Positions 42,852 to 52,663 are shown, numbered from the stretch's first letter. The stretch is 64,000 bases of DNA from Hymenobacter psychrophilus (GCF_900107135.1 NZ_FNOV01000006.1:1-64000), one strand, 5' to 3'. The notes: generated by a model from the sequence alone, not told the origin. Numbers and translations: made by a program.

Positions 42852-43532
42852 TTACTTAGTCTTCTTGTCGGGCATGGTGCCGATAATGTGGTCCCAGAGG
42901 GTGGTGCTTACGCCGAAAGCCACCTCATCCTGGCGGTAGTGGTGCATGGCGTGGTGGTGCCACCAAAACTTAAGGAAATTTTTTGGCGGGGCATATACGT
43001 GCAGCGAGTAGTGCACGAACAGATAGAGCGCGTAGCCGAACACAAAACCAGCCAGCACCCCAAACCCGGCGTTGCCAAGCGTGAAGCGGAAAATAAAGAA
43101 CAGCAGCGAGGCCACGAACACCGTCAGGATGGGTGGCATGGCTAAGCGGGTCTTATCCTTAGGGAACTCGTGGTGCACGCCGTGCATGGTGTACTGAAAC
43201 TTGGCGCGGGCGGGCGTACCAGTATCGAGGTGGTACACGTAGCGGTGCATCAGGTACTCGGCCAGCGTAAACAGCAGCCAGCCGCCCATAAATAGTCCGA
43301 AGGCCGACAGCCCACTAAGCAGGTCGCGGCTGAGGCTGTAGTATAGGCTCACGGCCGCCACCGAGAAGAAAATAGTAAGTGGGCCGGCAATATGGGTGTG
43401 CGTGAGCCGCTCCAGCGTGGGGTTTTTAAACAGGCGGGCGGAACCCTTGTGCTTGGGCTTGATGGCGTCGGGCGTTGTGACCGGCGTTACCAACGGGGCG
43501 TTAATTTCCGCGGTTTCGGGGGCAGTATTCAT
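42852..43532 (-). CDS. Fatty-acid hydroxylase / sterol desaturase-superfamily membrane protein
   Basis: The 226-aa di-iron membrane enzyme has the histidine boxes HRYVYH, HGVHHEFP, HYSLH and HHHAMHH, in the order of the FA_hydroxylase family. Bacteroidota make sphingolipids and 2-hydroxy fatty acids, so fatty-acid 2-hydroxylation is the most likely role; carotenoid hydroxylation is an alternative. The ATG at 43532 is chosen over 43604, which would overlap the shikimate kinase gene. A -7 element lies at 43556-43563. Confidence 0.85.
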   Translation of the reverse strand: MNTAPETAEINAPLVTPVTTPDAIKPKHKGSARLFKNPTLERLTHTHIAGPLTIFFSVAAVSLYYSLSRDLLSGLSAFGLFMGGWLLFTLAEYLMHRYVYHLDTGTPARAKFQYTMHGVHHEFPKDKTRLAMPPILTVFVASLLFFIFRFTLGNAGFGVLAGFVFGYALYLFVHYSLHVYAPPKNFLKFWWHHHAMHHYRQDEVAFGVSTTLWDHIIGTMPDKKTK

Positions 43533-43555
43533 ACCGGTAAGCAATGGTGGAAGCG

Positions 43556-43563
43556 CAAAAATA
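43556..43563 (-). promoter_or_regulatory. Bacteroidota -7 element TATTTTTG
   Basis: Matches TAnnTTTG on the minus strand, 24 nt before the hydroxylase ATG and just after the shikimate kinase stop. Confidence 0.4.
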
Positions 43564-43596
43564 CATAAACCCTGCGCAAAGGCGGGCGTCAGGTAT

Positions 43597-44118
43597 CTAG
43601 GCAATAGTGGAATACCGCGCTATCAGCTGCCGGATGGCTTCGGACGAACAGGTAGGCGCGGTGCAGCGCAGCGGCGCACGGTCGTAGAACCGCTGCCGGG
43701 CGGCTAAGGTTTCACGTAGGCGTACTTCGAGCGCAGCCGCATCGGGCGCGGCAGCCAGTAGCGGACGATTTGCTGCCACGTGCAGCAGGCGGCGGACCAA
43801 TTCGGGCACCGGCACGGCCAGGTAAAGCGTCAGGCCGGTTTCGAGCAGCACCTCCAGGTTGTGGTGGAAGCAGGGCGTGCCGCCGCCGGTAGCCAGCACC
43901 AGGGCCGGGTAGCGGGCCAGCACATCACGCAGCACATCGGCCTCGCGCTGGCGGAAGTACTCCTCCCCTTCCCGGGCGAATAATTCCGAGATGCTGCGCT
44001 GCTCCAACTGCACAATTTCCTCATCCAGATCAACGAATGGCACCCCATAGTTTTGGGCCAACGCCCGACCCAGCGTGCTTTTGCCTGCTCCCGGCATGCC
44101 AATCAGGTAAAGCTTCAT
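43597..44118 (-). CDS. aroK: Shikimate kinase
   Basis: Phosphorylates shikimate at O3 in aromatic amino-acid synthesis. The 173-aa protein has the P-loop GMPGAGKSTLG (residues 8-18), the shikimate-binding DLDEEIVQLEQRSI with its Asp pair, and the Walker B-like VLATGGGTPCF. The length is normal. It is transcribed toward the hydroxylase gene and is 87 nt downstream of the permease gene. Confidence 0.95.
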   Translation of the reverse strand: MKLYLIGMPGAGKSTLGRALAQNYGVPFVDLDEEIVQLEQRSISELFAREGEEYFRQREADVLRDVLARYPALVLATGGGTPCFHHNLEVLLETGLTLYLAVPVPELVRRLLHVAANRPLLAAAPDAAALEVRLRETLAARQRFYDRAPLRCTAPTCSSEAIRQLIARYSTIA

Positions 44119-44205
44119 GGGGTTGTTGGGTTGATGCGCGGATGCGTTGCTATACTTGAGCAGACAGGCTTACTGCCTTGCTTGTCCTTTAGTTCCGTCG
44201 CTCAA

Positions 44206-45264
44206 TTACCCTAGCTTCACCCGCGGGTCGAGCAGGGCGTAGAAGATGTCGACCACGATATTGACTACAACGAACAGCGCGGCAATAAACACGGTGGCGC
44301 CCATCACCACCGGAAAATCGAGGTTTTCGACGGCCCGCAGCGTAACGGTGCCCAAGCCCTTCCAGTTGAAAATGTACTCGATGAAGAAGGCGCCCGCCAT
44401 GAGCGAGGCCAGCCAGCCCGATACCGCCGTTACCACCGGATTCAGGGCATTTTTGAGGGCGTGGCCCATTACTACCCGGTACTCCGACAGCCCCTTTGCC
44501 CGCGCCGTGCGGATGTAGTCCTGGCTGAGCACGTCGAGCATGGACGAGCGGGTGAGCTGCACGATGATGGCCAACGGCCGCACGCCCAGCGCCAGCGCCG
44601 GCAGCAGCAGATTCTTGAGCACCAAATGGCGGCCCGTGAAAGGATCTGTTTCGTAGAGCTGGCCCGTGAGATTGAGGCCGGTGTAGCTGCTCCAATAGTA
44701 GCCAAACGTGATGGCCACCAGGATGCCGGCCACAAACGAGGGCACCGATATACCCAGAATGGAGGTTGAAACCAGGGTGCGGTCGAGCCAGCTGTGGGCC
44801 CGCAGGGCGGCTACCATGCCCAGCGCAATGCCCACCACCGTGGCCAGCAGCATGGCGGCCAGCGCCAGCCAGAGCGTACCGGTAAAGTGGTCGAGCAGAA
44901 TGGCAAGCACCTCCTTGTTGCTCTGGAAGGAGCGGCGCAGGTAGGGCGCTTTCAGCACCAGCGCCCGCTCGCTGCCCACCGGCAGCAGCGCCCAGCCGCC
45001 GTAGCGGGCCACGCCGGCCGAGTCGCGCAAGTGCAGGCCCAGCGGCGACACATCGTTGAGGTAGCCCAGCAGCTGGCCCGGCAACGGCTGGTCGAGGCCC
45101 AGGTCGGCAGCAATGGCGGCACGGGTGGCCTTGTCGGAGCGTTGGCCGGCCAGCAGGGCCACCGGGTCGCCGGGCAGCACCTGAAACAGGATAAACACGG
45201 TGCAGGCCACGCCCGCCAGCACCAGCACCCCCTGCCACAACCGGCTGATGATAAATTGAATCAT
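44206..45264 (-). CDS. DppB/OppB-type ABC transporter permease, orphan
   Basis: The 352-aa protein has six membrane helices and the BPD_transp_1 domain. The N-terminus MIQFIISRLWQGVLVLAGVA with VFILFQVLPGDPV is typical for DppB/OppB. The EAA loop is YIRTARAKGLSEYRVVMGHA. It should form half of a peptide or nickel importer's channel. The partner permease, ATPases and binding protein are not in the window, so its complex is unknown. A word-repeat hairpin lies directly upstream. Confidence 0.92.
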   Translation of the reverse strand: MIQFIISRLWQGVLVLAGVACTVFILFQVLPGDPVALLAGQRSDKATRAAIAADLGLDQPLPGQLLGYLNDVSPLGLHLRDSAGVARYGGWALLPVGSERALVLKAPYLRRSFQSNKEVLAILLDHFTGTLWLALAAMLLATVVGIALGMVAALRAHSWLDRTLVSTSILGISVPSFVAGILVAITFGYYWSSYTGLNLTGQLYETDPFTGRHLVLKNLLLPALALGVRPLAIIVQLTRSSMLDVLSQDYIRTARAKGLSEYRVVMGHALKNALNPVVTAVSGWLASLMAGAFFIEYIFNWKGLGTVTLRAVENLDFPVVMGATVFIAALFVVVNIVVDIFYALLDPRVKLG

Positions 45265-45266
45265 GC

Positions 45267-45357
45267 TTAGTGCTTGGTTGATAGTGCTTGGTGCTTAGCC
45301 CAGTACCAGCACCAAGCGCCATCGGCTAGGCACTAGGCACGAAGAACTAAGCACTAA
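45267..45357. repeat. Word-based inverted repeat (TTAGTGCTTGG type)
   Basis: Arms 45267-45300 and 45324-45357 are about 34 nt each and imperfect, built of TAGTGCTTGG-like words. It fills most of the space between the BT_3928-family gene and the permease gene. Confidence 0.6.
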
Positions 45358-45360
45358 AAC

Positions 45361-46467
45361 CTACAGTTCCTCCTCCAGCTTACTGACCGCCGGAATATCG
45401 TGGTAGTGGTACTTGCTCAGCACCACGCCGTTCTGGAGCAGTATCAGGCCGGGGTTGGAGCGGATCATGGACTTGAGCACGGTGGCGTCGGCGAAATAGT
45501 AGGTGCCGGGCAGGTTCACATCGTGGCGGAAGGCGTCGAACTGCTGGGGGCTGCTGCTGGTGATGATGAGCGGCTGAATCTGGCTGCGCGACTTGGCCGC
45601 GGCTTCGAGCAGGCTGTTGATCTCCTTGAACCGGTCACGGTCGGCCTCCACTACGCCCTGCACGATGAGCAGCAGCTTGTTGCCGGTCAGCACTTCCTGG
45701 GTGTGGTCGGTGCCCTCGGCGTCGAAGATGGCGAAGTCGGTGATGATGGCGCGGCTGGCTTCGGGGTTGAGCACTTCCATGCTCTTGTACTGCCAGGTCG
45801 AGTCGGTGGGGTAGTCGGCGAAGGTCTTGCTTTCGCCGTTGCGCTCCATCACGTACTGGTAGCGCGCCTGCTCGCGGGGCTTCATCAGCTGGCCGATATC
45901 GTTGCCTACCTTGTAGGGCAGAAAGTCGAAATAGGGCAAATGGCCCAGCGCCCGCACCCCGATGCCAATGGCGACAGCCGAGGCAAACGTGATATACATC
46001 ACGCCCAGCGTGCCGCGGGCAAACACCCGGCGCAGGTAGCGCTCATTGAAGAACACCACGGCCCACAGGCCCAGCAGCACCAGATCCTTGGCAAACGACT
46101 GCCAGGGCGTGAGCTTGATAAAGTCGCCGAAACAGCCGCAGTCGGTTACCTTGTTGAAGGCGGCCGAGTAGAAGGTAAGAAAGCCGAAGAACACGAGCAG
46201 CCCCAGCAGCACCCACAGCGTCTGGCGCAGCATCCAGCGCAGCAGCACGGCCACGCCCAGCACCACTTCCAGCGAGCTGAGGAAGATGCTCATAATGCGC
46301 GTATGGGGCACAAACAGCTTGAAAAACGAGCCGAAGTCGCGCGAGAAAACCTCGAAATACTCCTCCAGCTTGAGGGCCGTGCCCACCGGATCGTTGAGCT
46401 TGATGAGGCCCGAGAAGATAAATACCGCGCCCAGCAGCAGCCAGCAGATTCGGGTAAATTGTTTCAT
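45361..46467 (-). CDS. BT_3928-family DoxX-like membrane protein with thioredoxin-like C-terminus
   Basis: Residues 1-180 hold five membrane helices of DoxX/MauE type, with SGLIKLNDPVGTALKLEEYF and the conserved CGCFGDFIKLTPW. Residues about 215-368 form a periplasmic thioredoxin-like domain (LLLIVQGVVEAD, LIITSSSPQQF) without a CxxC motif. Family members are restricted to Bacteroidota, usually near DUF1599 and folP as here. A role in envelope redox or protein folding is guessed. The ATG at 46467 is chosen over 46494 for family fit. Confidence 0.87.
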   Translation of the reverse strand: MKQFTRICWLLLGAVFIFSGLIKLNDPVGTALKLEEYFEVFSRDFGSFFKLFVPHTRIMSIFLSSLEVVLGVAVLLRWMLRQTLWVLLGLLVFFGFLTFYSAAFNKVTDCGCFGDFIKLTPWQSFAKDLVLLGLWAVVFFNERYLRRVFARGTLGVMYITFASAVAIGIGVRALGHLPYFDFLPYKVGNDIGQLMKPREQARYQYVMERNGESKTFADYPTDSTWQYKSMEVLNPEASRAIITDFAIFDAEGTDHTQEVLTGNKLLLIVQGVVEADRDRFKEINSLLEAAAKSRSQIQPLIITSSSPQQFDAFRHDVNLPGTYYFADATVLKSMIRSNPGLILLQNGVVLSKYHYHDIPAVSKLEEEL

Positions 46468-46552
46468 GGTAGGGTCGTGAAGGCTTCTACGCAAAGATGC
46501 GGCTTAGATTCGGTTTGCGTAGGGGCGCAGCTAAGCCCCGCCCCTACGTCGT

Positions 46553-47098
46553 TCAGTTGCCCCGGTCCATCTTAATCAGCACGAACACGGCGTAGTTGAG
46601 CATGTCGCGGTAGTTGGCCTCCACGCCTTCCGACACCTTGGTTTGGCCGCCCAGATCCTCGATTTGCTTGGTACGGTGCAGCTTCATGAGGATGATGTCG
46701 GTGATGCTCTCGATGCGCATCTGTCGCCAGGCCTCGCCGTAGTCGTGGTTTTTGGCAAACAGCAGCTGGCGGTTTTCCTCCACCTGCTCGTCGTAGGCGC
46801 GGCCCACGGCAACGGCTTCCAGGTCCAGCGGCGCATCGGTGGGCAGGCGCAGCTGCATCAGGGCAATCAGGCAGTAGTTGACGATGGCCACGAACTCGTC
46901 CTCCACGCCGTCGGCCACCAGCTGGGTGCCTTTCTCCTGGATGCTGCGGATGCGCTGGGCCTTGATGTAAAGCTGGTCGGTGATGCTGGGCAGCCGCAGA
47001 ATGCGCCAGGCCGTGCCATAGTCGTGGGTTTTGGCCAGAAACAGCGTCCGGCACTGTGCAATTACCCGGTCGTATTGCTGCTGAGTTTGATTCTCCAA
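46553..47098 (-). CDS. DUF1599-family protein, internally duplicated
   Basis: The 181-aa protein consists of two copies of one helical unit. The first contains HDYGTAWRILRLPSITDQLY and the second HDYGEAWRQMRIESITDIIL, each followed by a run ending in NYC/NYA-x-x-AL/VLI. The family is common in Bacteroidota. The His-Asp-Tyr-Gly motif suggests a nucleotide pyrophosphohydrolase-like fold, but no reaction is established. It lies upstream of the BT_3928 gene on the same strand and divergent from folP. Confidence 0.85.
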   Translation of the reverse strand: MENQTQQQYDRVIAQCRTLFLAKTHDYGTAWRILRLPSITDQLYIKAQRIRSIQEKGTQLVADGVEDEFVAIVNYCLIALMQLRLPTDAPLDLEAVAVGRAYDEQVEENRQLLFAKNHDYGEAWRQMRIESITDIILMKLHRTKQIEDLGGQTKVSEGVEANYRDMLNYAVFVLIKMDRGN

Positions 47099-47152
47099 GT
47101 TTTTGCGGCTATTTTGTGGGGGTCCGGGTTGATTGGGGTATATCAGAACGGT

Positions 47153-47257
47153 GTCATGCGGAGCGGAGTCAACGCATCTCTACCGCTTCGTTGTAATGCT
47201 AGCCAAACGCCAGGATTTGCATTGCAGTAGAGATGCGTTGACTCCGCTCCGCATGAC
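47153..47257. repeat. REP-like inverted repeat, GTCATGCGGAGCGGAGTC type
   Basis: Arms 47153-47183 and 47227-47257 are a perfect 31-bp inverted repeat around a 43-nt centre. The motif resembles the elements at 54601, 61131 and 62283. It lies between the divergent DUF1599 and folP genes, where a terminator is not expected. Confidence 0.7.
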
Positions 47258-47300
47258 GGCCTGTTTAGCGCTACTTCGTCCCCTAAAAACCCCAATACCC

Positions 47301-48182
47301 ATGCAAGATACGTGCTTTTCGCCGGCCCAAACCCTGCGCTGCCCCGGTGGGCGGGTGCTCGATTTGCGCCAGCCGCGGGTAATGGGCATCCTCAATCTCA
47401 CGCCCGACTCGTTCTACGAAGGCAGCCGCGTGGCTTCCGAAACCGACCTGCTGCGCCGCGCCGAAACCATGCTGACGGCCGGGGCCGCCGTGCTCGATCT
47501 GGGCAGCTACTCGTCGCGCCCCGGAGCCGAGGATATTTCCATAGATGAGGAAAAGCGCCGCCTGCTGCCAGCCATAGAAGCCGTACGGCGCGAATTTCCC
47601 GAGGCCTTTTTGTCGGTCGACACGTTTCGGAGTGGGGTGGCCGTGGAGGCGGTAGCCGCCGGGGCCGACCTGCTCAACGACATCAGCGGCGGCACGCTCG
47701 ATGCCGACATGCTGCCTACCGCCGGCCGCCTGGGCGTACCGTACATTCTGATGCACCTGCGCGGCACGCCCCAAACCATGACCCGGCACACCGATTACCA
47801 GGAAGACCTGCTGCTGGAGCTTATCCGCTATTTTCGCGACAAGCTGGCCGCGCTGCGCAGCCACGGCGTAACCGACGTGGTGCTCGACCCCGGCTTCGGG
47901 TTTGCTAAAACCCCGGCCCAAAGCCACGAGCTACTGCGGCGGCTACCCGAACTGAATTTGCTGAATCTGCCGCTGCTGGCGGGCCTTTCGCGCAAAAGCA
48001 TGGTCTACAAGCCCCTGGGCCTGCAGCCCGAGGCGGCGCTGGCCGGCACTATTGCCCTCAACACCCTGGCCCTGCGCGGCGGGGCCCGGCTGCTGCGCGT
48101 CCACGACGTAGCCGAAGCCGTACAAACTATCCAACTCGTATCGAATACCTTTCCGCCCACCTCTTCCCCGATTTCCCCGTGA
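47301..48182 (+). CDS. folP: Dihydropteroate synthase
   Basis: Joins p-aminobenzoate to dihydropterin pyrophosphate in folate synthesis. From the ATG at 47301 it has 293 aa with the family blocks GILNLTPDSF, DLGSYSSRPGAEDIS, NDISGG, DVVLDPGFGFAKT and GLSRKSM. The longer upstream frame runs through a repeat element and is rejected. Its TGA overlaps the GTG start of cdaA by three bases (GTGA), so the two are translationally coupled. Confidence 0.95.
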   Translation: MQDTCFSPAQTLRCPGGRVLDLRQPRVMGILNLTPDSFYEGSRVASETDLLRRAETMLTAGAAVLDLGSYSSRPGAEDISIDEEKRRLLPAIEAVRREFPEAFLSVDTFRSGVAVEAVAAGADLLNDISGGTLDADMLPTAGRLGVPYILMHLRGTPQTMTRHTDYQEDLLLELIRYFRDKLAALRSHGVTDVVLDPGFGFAKTPAQSHELLRRLPELNLLNLPLLAGLSRKSMVYKPLGLQPEAALAGTIALNTLALRGGARLLRVHDVAEAVQTIQLVSNTFPPTSSPISP

Positions 48183-49021
48183 TTGGCTCTTTCAGCATCG
48201 GCTTCCTGCGCATCGGCTGGATCGACGTCGTGGACGTACTGCTGGTCACGACCCTGTTCTACCAGCTCTATAAGCTGCTGACCGGCAGCGTGGCCCTGAA
48301 GGTATTTCTGGGCTTCATGTCGCTCTACCTGTTTTATCTGGTGGTGAAAGCCGCCGGTATGGAGCTGCTGACCAGCATTCTGGGCCAGTTTATGAGCGTG
48401 GGCGTGCTGGCGGGCATCATTCTGTTTCAGCAGGAAATCCGGCGCTTTCTGCTCAATGTGGGCAAGGCCACCAGTTTCGGCAGCCGGCTGCGCGTGTTTC
48501 CGTGGCGGCGCGAGGCCGGCACCGACCGCATGAACGTGACGCCCTTTATTGAGGCCGCCAAAAGCATGGCTGGCAAGGAAACCGGCGCCCTGATTGCCTT
48601 CAGCATGGCCTCCGACCTCAAGTTTTTTGCCGACTCGGGCGACTTGCTCGACTCGACTGTAAGCAAGCGGCTGCTGCTGAGCATTTTCAACAAAACCAGC
48701 CCCCTGCACGACGGCGCCGTTATCATTGCCAACGGCCGAATCAAGGCCGCCCGCTGCATTCTGCCGGTGAGTGAGAACCCCGATGTGCCCGCCTCCATGG
48801 GCCTGCGCCACCGCGCCGCCATCGGCCTGACGGAAGTAACCGACGCCGTGGTGCTGGTGGTCAGCGAGGAAACGGGCCAGATTTCGGTGGTGCGCGGCGG
48901 CGAAGTGTTCCGCAACCTGTCGGGCGCCGACCTGCGCGCCCGCCTCAACGAGTTCCTCTTCGACGCCGATGCCCGACCGGCGGCCACCGCAGCCGCTACT
49001 GCGGCCGACGTAGCCGCCTAG
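48179..49021 (+). CDS. cdaA: Diadenylate cyclase CdaA (DisA_N domain, membrane)
   Basis: Makes c-di-AMP from two ATP at the inner membrane. The 280-aa protein has three N-terminal helices (residues about 1-75) and the DAC domain with the active-site motifs LHDGAVII and GLRHRAA. A coiled linker joins the two parts. It starts with GTG inside the folP stop. The folP-cdaA order is common in Bacteroidota. The C-terminal tail is Ala-rich and probably disordered. The usual regulator CdaR is not adjacent. Confidence 0.94.
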   Translation: MIGSFSIGFLRIGWIDVVDVLLVTTLFYQLYKLLTGSVALKVFLGFMSLYLFYLVVKAAGMELLTSILGQFMSVGVLAGIILFQQEIRRFLLNVGKATSFGSRLRVFPWRREAGTDRMNVTPFIEAAKSMAGKETGALIAFSMASDLKFFADSGDLLDSTVSKRLLLSIFNKTSPLHDGAVIIANGRIKAARCILPVSENPDVPASMGLRHRAAIGLTEVTDAVVLVVSEETGQISVVRGGEVFRNLSGADLRARLNEFLFDADARPAATAAATAADVAA

Positions 49022-49051
49022 GCTGCCGGAGCTCACGCCGTTGGGTTCATG

Positions 49052-49465
49052 CTAGCAGTCGGGGCCGGCCACGGCGGCCCCGCTTTTCAGCCAGTTGTAA
49101 GCGGCCTCCACATCCACAAACGTGTCGATGAGCGGGCAGCTGACCTGGGCCAGCAGGTTGTGTACGTGGGTGCGGGCCAGCAGATTTTCGGGCAGCACCC
49201 AGGCCACGGCCACCACGCCGGCTTCGGCCACCTGCTGCATAAAGTCCTGGGCAAGCCAGCGCGTCAGCTCGCTCCAGCCATCTTTGTCGAGGGTGGCGTC
49301 GTTGAAAACCCGCGTGGCCCGCGTCAGCCGAATATTCTTCAGCACTTCCAGCGCGTAGCTTTTCGAGTCGGCCTCGTTATGGCGCCCCTGCCAGTGCAGA
49401 TGCAGCCAGCTATTGGCCGCATCGTAGCTGCTAATCAGGTGGGGGCTTTCAAACAAAATTTTCAT
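49052..49465 (-). CDS. Hypothetical STAS/SpoIIAA-like protein
   Basis: The 137-aa cytoplasmic protein starts MKILFESPHLISSYDAANSW and alternates strands and helices in the manner of SpoIIAA-like/STAS-fold proteins common in Hymenobacter and relatives. A conserved-looking core reads ATRVFNDATLDKDGWSELTR. No catalytic motif is seen. It is convergent with cdaA and is separated from kbl by a long palindrome. Confidence 0.6.
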   Translation of the reverse strand: MKILFESPHLISSYDAANSWLHLHWQGRHNEADSKSYALEVLKNIRLTRATRVFNDATLDKDGWSELTRWLAQDFMQQVAEAGVVAVAWVLPENLLARTHVHNLLAQVSCPLIDTFVDVEAAYNWLKSGAAVAGPDC

Positions 49466-49533
49466 AGCAGAGCAGGCGGACAGAGGACAGATAATTCTCC
49501 TAAATATAGCACTTCATCTGCCCCACCAGAGCC

Positions 49534-49600
49534 AGCCGGCCAGAAAGCAGGCGGGCCCACCAACTGCCAGTTGGTGGGCCCGCCTGCTTTCTGGCCGGCT
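49534..49600. terminator. Near-perfect 67-nt palindrome after kbl
   Basis: Arms 49534-49566 and 49568-49600 are 33-bp perfect complements with a single central base. It is placed just after the kbl stop on the minus strand, so termination is likely; there is no T-run. Confidence 0.65.
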
Positions 49601-49615
49601 GAATAAAACCTGTGC

Positions 49616-50812
<1,197 letters not shown>

Positions 50813-50906
50813 GCGGTGGGGTTGATGGAATGAGTAACTGGATGGATACGTGTAAAGGTACGGAAGGTGAGTGGGGTGAGTGGTAAACCGGCGGCCCTGC
50901 TTACCG

Positions 50907-52070
50907 TTACCGCGCCAAAAACTCCCGCACCCCGTTTCGGCCGCTATCCATAAGCTGCTGCTTCTGGTCAGTTGTTAACCGCTTGATTTTGGGGTTGAAG
51001 CCCACAGTACTGATACTGACGGTGCGGGGCCAGTCGGAGGAGTGAGTGGGGTTGAGGTTTTCGAGGGCCACCGTGTAGAGCGCCCCGATGTAGGAGCCCA
51101 AATCCTGGATAAGGTAGGGAGCTAGTCGGGGCCGGCCGCCGGGCTGCGTATCAAGGCCCACTTGCTCGGGCCGGTCGAGGCGCAGGCCCAGGGTTTCGGG
51201 GTTGCGAAAGGTGCCATCCGGGTTTGTGTCATCTAATCGTGTGTCATCCTTTTTTGACACATAATTAGATGACACAACAGAGGATGACACAGCAGCTTCC
51301 GACGCCCGCGGCGAACTGAGGTAGCGCGGGTGGTCGAACAAATCGAGCGGGTAGTTGGCCAGCAGGCCGCCATCAACCAGCACTTCTACGGCCTGGCCCG
51401 GGGCCGGGCGCGCCACCACCTGGCCGGTGGCGGCATCGAGCAGTACGGCCCGAAAGTAGAGCGGGATGCTCATGCTGATGCGCACGGCATCGGCCACGCG
51501 CAGGTTGGGGTGGGTTTCGTAGCTGAACACCTGAGCGCACTGGCGGGTAAGGTTGGTGCCGGTGGTGTACAGGTCGCGGTAGCGGGAGGGCTGCGCCACG
51601 GCCAGCGCGTGCAACTCGCCCAGCGTGAGGTTGGGGCGCTGGGTCTGGCGGGCCACCAGCCCGGCCAGCAACTCCGTAAAAGCGTCGCCACGGTACCAGC
51701 CGTACTGTTTCAGCAGCCGACGGCCACCCCCAAAAAAAATATACTGCCCATCATTGAGCCGTTGGATGGGCAGCTCGTTCACGATGCCGATAATAGCGGC
51801 CGGCGCGTAGCCCACGGCCAGCAGCGCCGCCTGAATGGCCCCGGCCGAGGTGCCGCCCACCCGGCGCAGTTCGCGCAGCTGACCCTGGCGCTCGAGCTCG
51901 GCCAGCGCCCCGCCGTAGGCAATGCCCCGGATGCCACCGCCCTCCATTACGAGGTTGCGGTACACGGGCGGCGGCGCCTGGGCCTGGGCGGCAGCCAGGT
52001 TGCCAACACCCGGCAGGGCAGAAAATAACACGAGTAGCAGCCCCAGCCGCCGCAGGTTCAGACGCATCAT
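50907..52070 (-). CDS. Patatin-like phospholipase, secreted
   Basis: Signal peptide within [20 protein letters not shown]...AQAQ, then a patatin lipase domain. It has oxyanion motif GGGIRG, nucleophile Ser75 in GTSAG, and catalytic Asp233 in DGG. It should hydrolyse acyl groups of phospholipids in the periplasm or outside. Residues about 262-285 ([20 protein letters not shown] and following) form a Ser/Asp-rich insert. This insert is encoded by a palindromic repeat (51225-51276), which is unusual. The ATG at 52070 gives the best signal peptide. Confidence 0.88.
   Translation of the reverse strand: MMRLNLRRLGLLLVLFSALPGVGNLAAAQAQAPPPVYRNLVMEGGGIRGIAYGGALAELERQGQLRELRRVGGTSAGAIQAALLAVGYAPAAIIGIVNELPIQRLNDGQYIFFGGGRRLLKQYGWYRGDAFTELLAGLVARQTQRPNLTLGELHALAVAQPSRYRDLYTTGTNLTRQCAQVFSYETHPNLRVADAVRISMSIPLYFRAVLLDAATGQVVARPAPGQAVEVLVDGGLLANYPLDLFDHPRYLSSPRASEAAVSSSVVSSNYVSKKDDTRLDDTNPDGTFRNPETLGLRLDRPEQVGLDTQPGGRPRLAPYLIQDLGSYIGALYTVALENLNPTHSSDWPRTVSISTVGFNPKIKRLTTDQKQQLMDSGRNGVREFLAR
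51225..51276. repeat. Intragenic palindromic insert in the patatin gene
   Basis: Outer arms 51225-51237 and 51264-51276 (13 bp) and inner arms 51240-51246 and 51255-51261 (7 bp) form one hairpin with an 8-nt loop. The arms repeat the word TGTGTCATC. It is in frame and encodes a Ser/Asp-rich loop. Confidence 0.7.
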
Positions 52071-52118
52071 CCGGCCAAAATAAGGCACTGGAAGTAATTC
52101 GCCGCCAGCTTCTTTCGG

Positions 52119-52556
52119 TTACTCATCTACGGCTACCCCTTGGGCAAAGCCGCGCAGCAGCTCCCACAGCTCGGCGGGGGGGTGGGCCGCGAAACCGGGC
52201 GACTGGGCCAGGGGCAAAAAACCGGTGGCCTGCTTCAGCTCGGCGGGGCTGACCAGCGCGTAGCCCATGCGCCAGTCGGGAAAGGCACGGGCGGGTATCG
52301 GCTCGTAGCTGATGGTGCCTACCTCCGTGTGGCGCGAGTCCTGCCGAATCTGGTTGTAGAGCTTACTCAGGGCGGGCTCGGGGCCCTCAATAACCTGCAG
52401 AAACTGTCCTTCCACGTAAAGCAGCAGCCCGGTGAGGTGGTGTGCCTGGTTGTGGGTGCGGGCGTTGCGCAGCAATGCTTGCAGCGTAGCGGCCGTAAAG
52501 GGTGGCGTGGCCTGGCTCTGGTAAACCAGCCGAAACAGGGAGGTAGATGAAGGCAT
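52119..52556 (-). CDS. BLUF-domain blue-light sensor
   Basis: The 145-aa protein is essentially a single BLUF domain, which binds FAD and senses blue light. The key residues are present: Tyr12 in RLVYQS, Asn36 in ARTHNQ, Gln54 in GQFLQVIEG, and Trp95/Met97 in FPDWRMGY. There is no attached output domain, so it must signal by protein contact, as short BLUF proteins do. It is divergent from the threonine dehydrogenase gene. Confidence 0.93.
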   Translation of the reverse strand: MPSSTSLFRLVYQSQATPPFTAATLQALLRNARTHNQAHHLTGLLLYVEGQFLQVIEGPEPALSKLYNQIRQDSRHTEVGTISYEPIPARAFPDWRMGYALVSPAELKQATGFLPLAQSPGFAAHPPAELWELLRGFAQGVAVDE

Positions 52557-52655
52557 GGTTGGTAAAATTCAGTTTTTCAGCCGATAGTTCCAAAGCCGGA
52601 ACGGGCCGCCGGCCGGGTCCGGGCCCGTAGTGGCGCAGCCGGCCGCCAAAGCCCC

Positions 52656-52663
52656 TATCTTTG
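52656..52663 (+). promoter_or_regulatory. Bacteroidota -7 element TATCTTTG
   Basis: TATCTTTG about 50 nt before the threonine dehydrogenase ATG. No TTG at the -33 position. Confidence 0.45.

Noticed and set aside
44189..45322. A longer minus-strand frame enclosing the permease gene
   Set aside because: It is out of frame with the DppB-type protein and reads as Gly/Arg/Ala-rich noise. The frame at 44206-45264 has the membrane helices.
45400..46575. A 391-codon plus-strand frame over the BT_3928-family gene
   Set aside because: Antisense shadow with biased composition (His/Gln/Val) and no recognisable motif.
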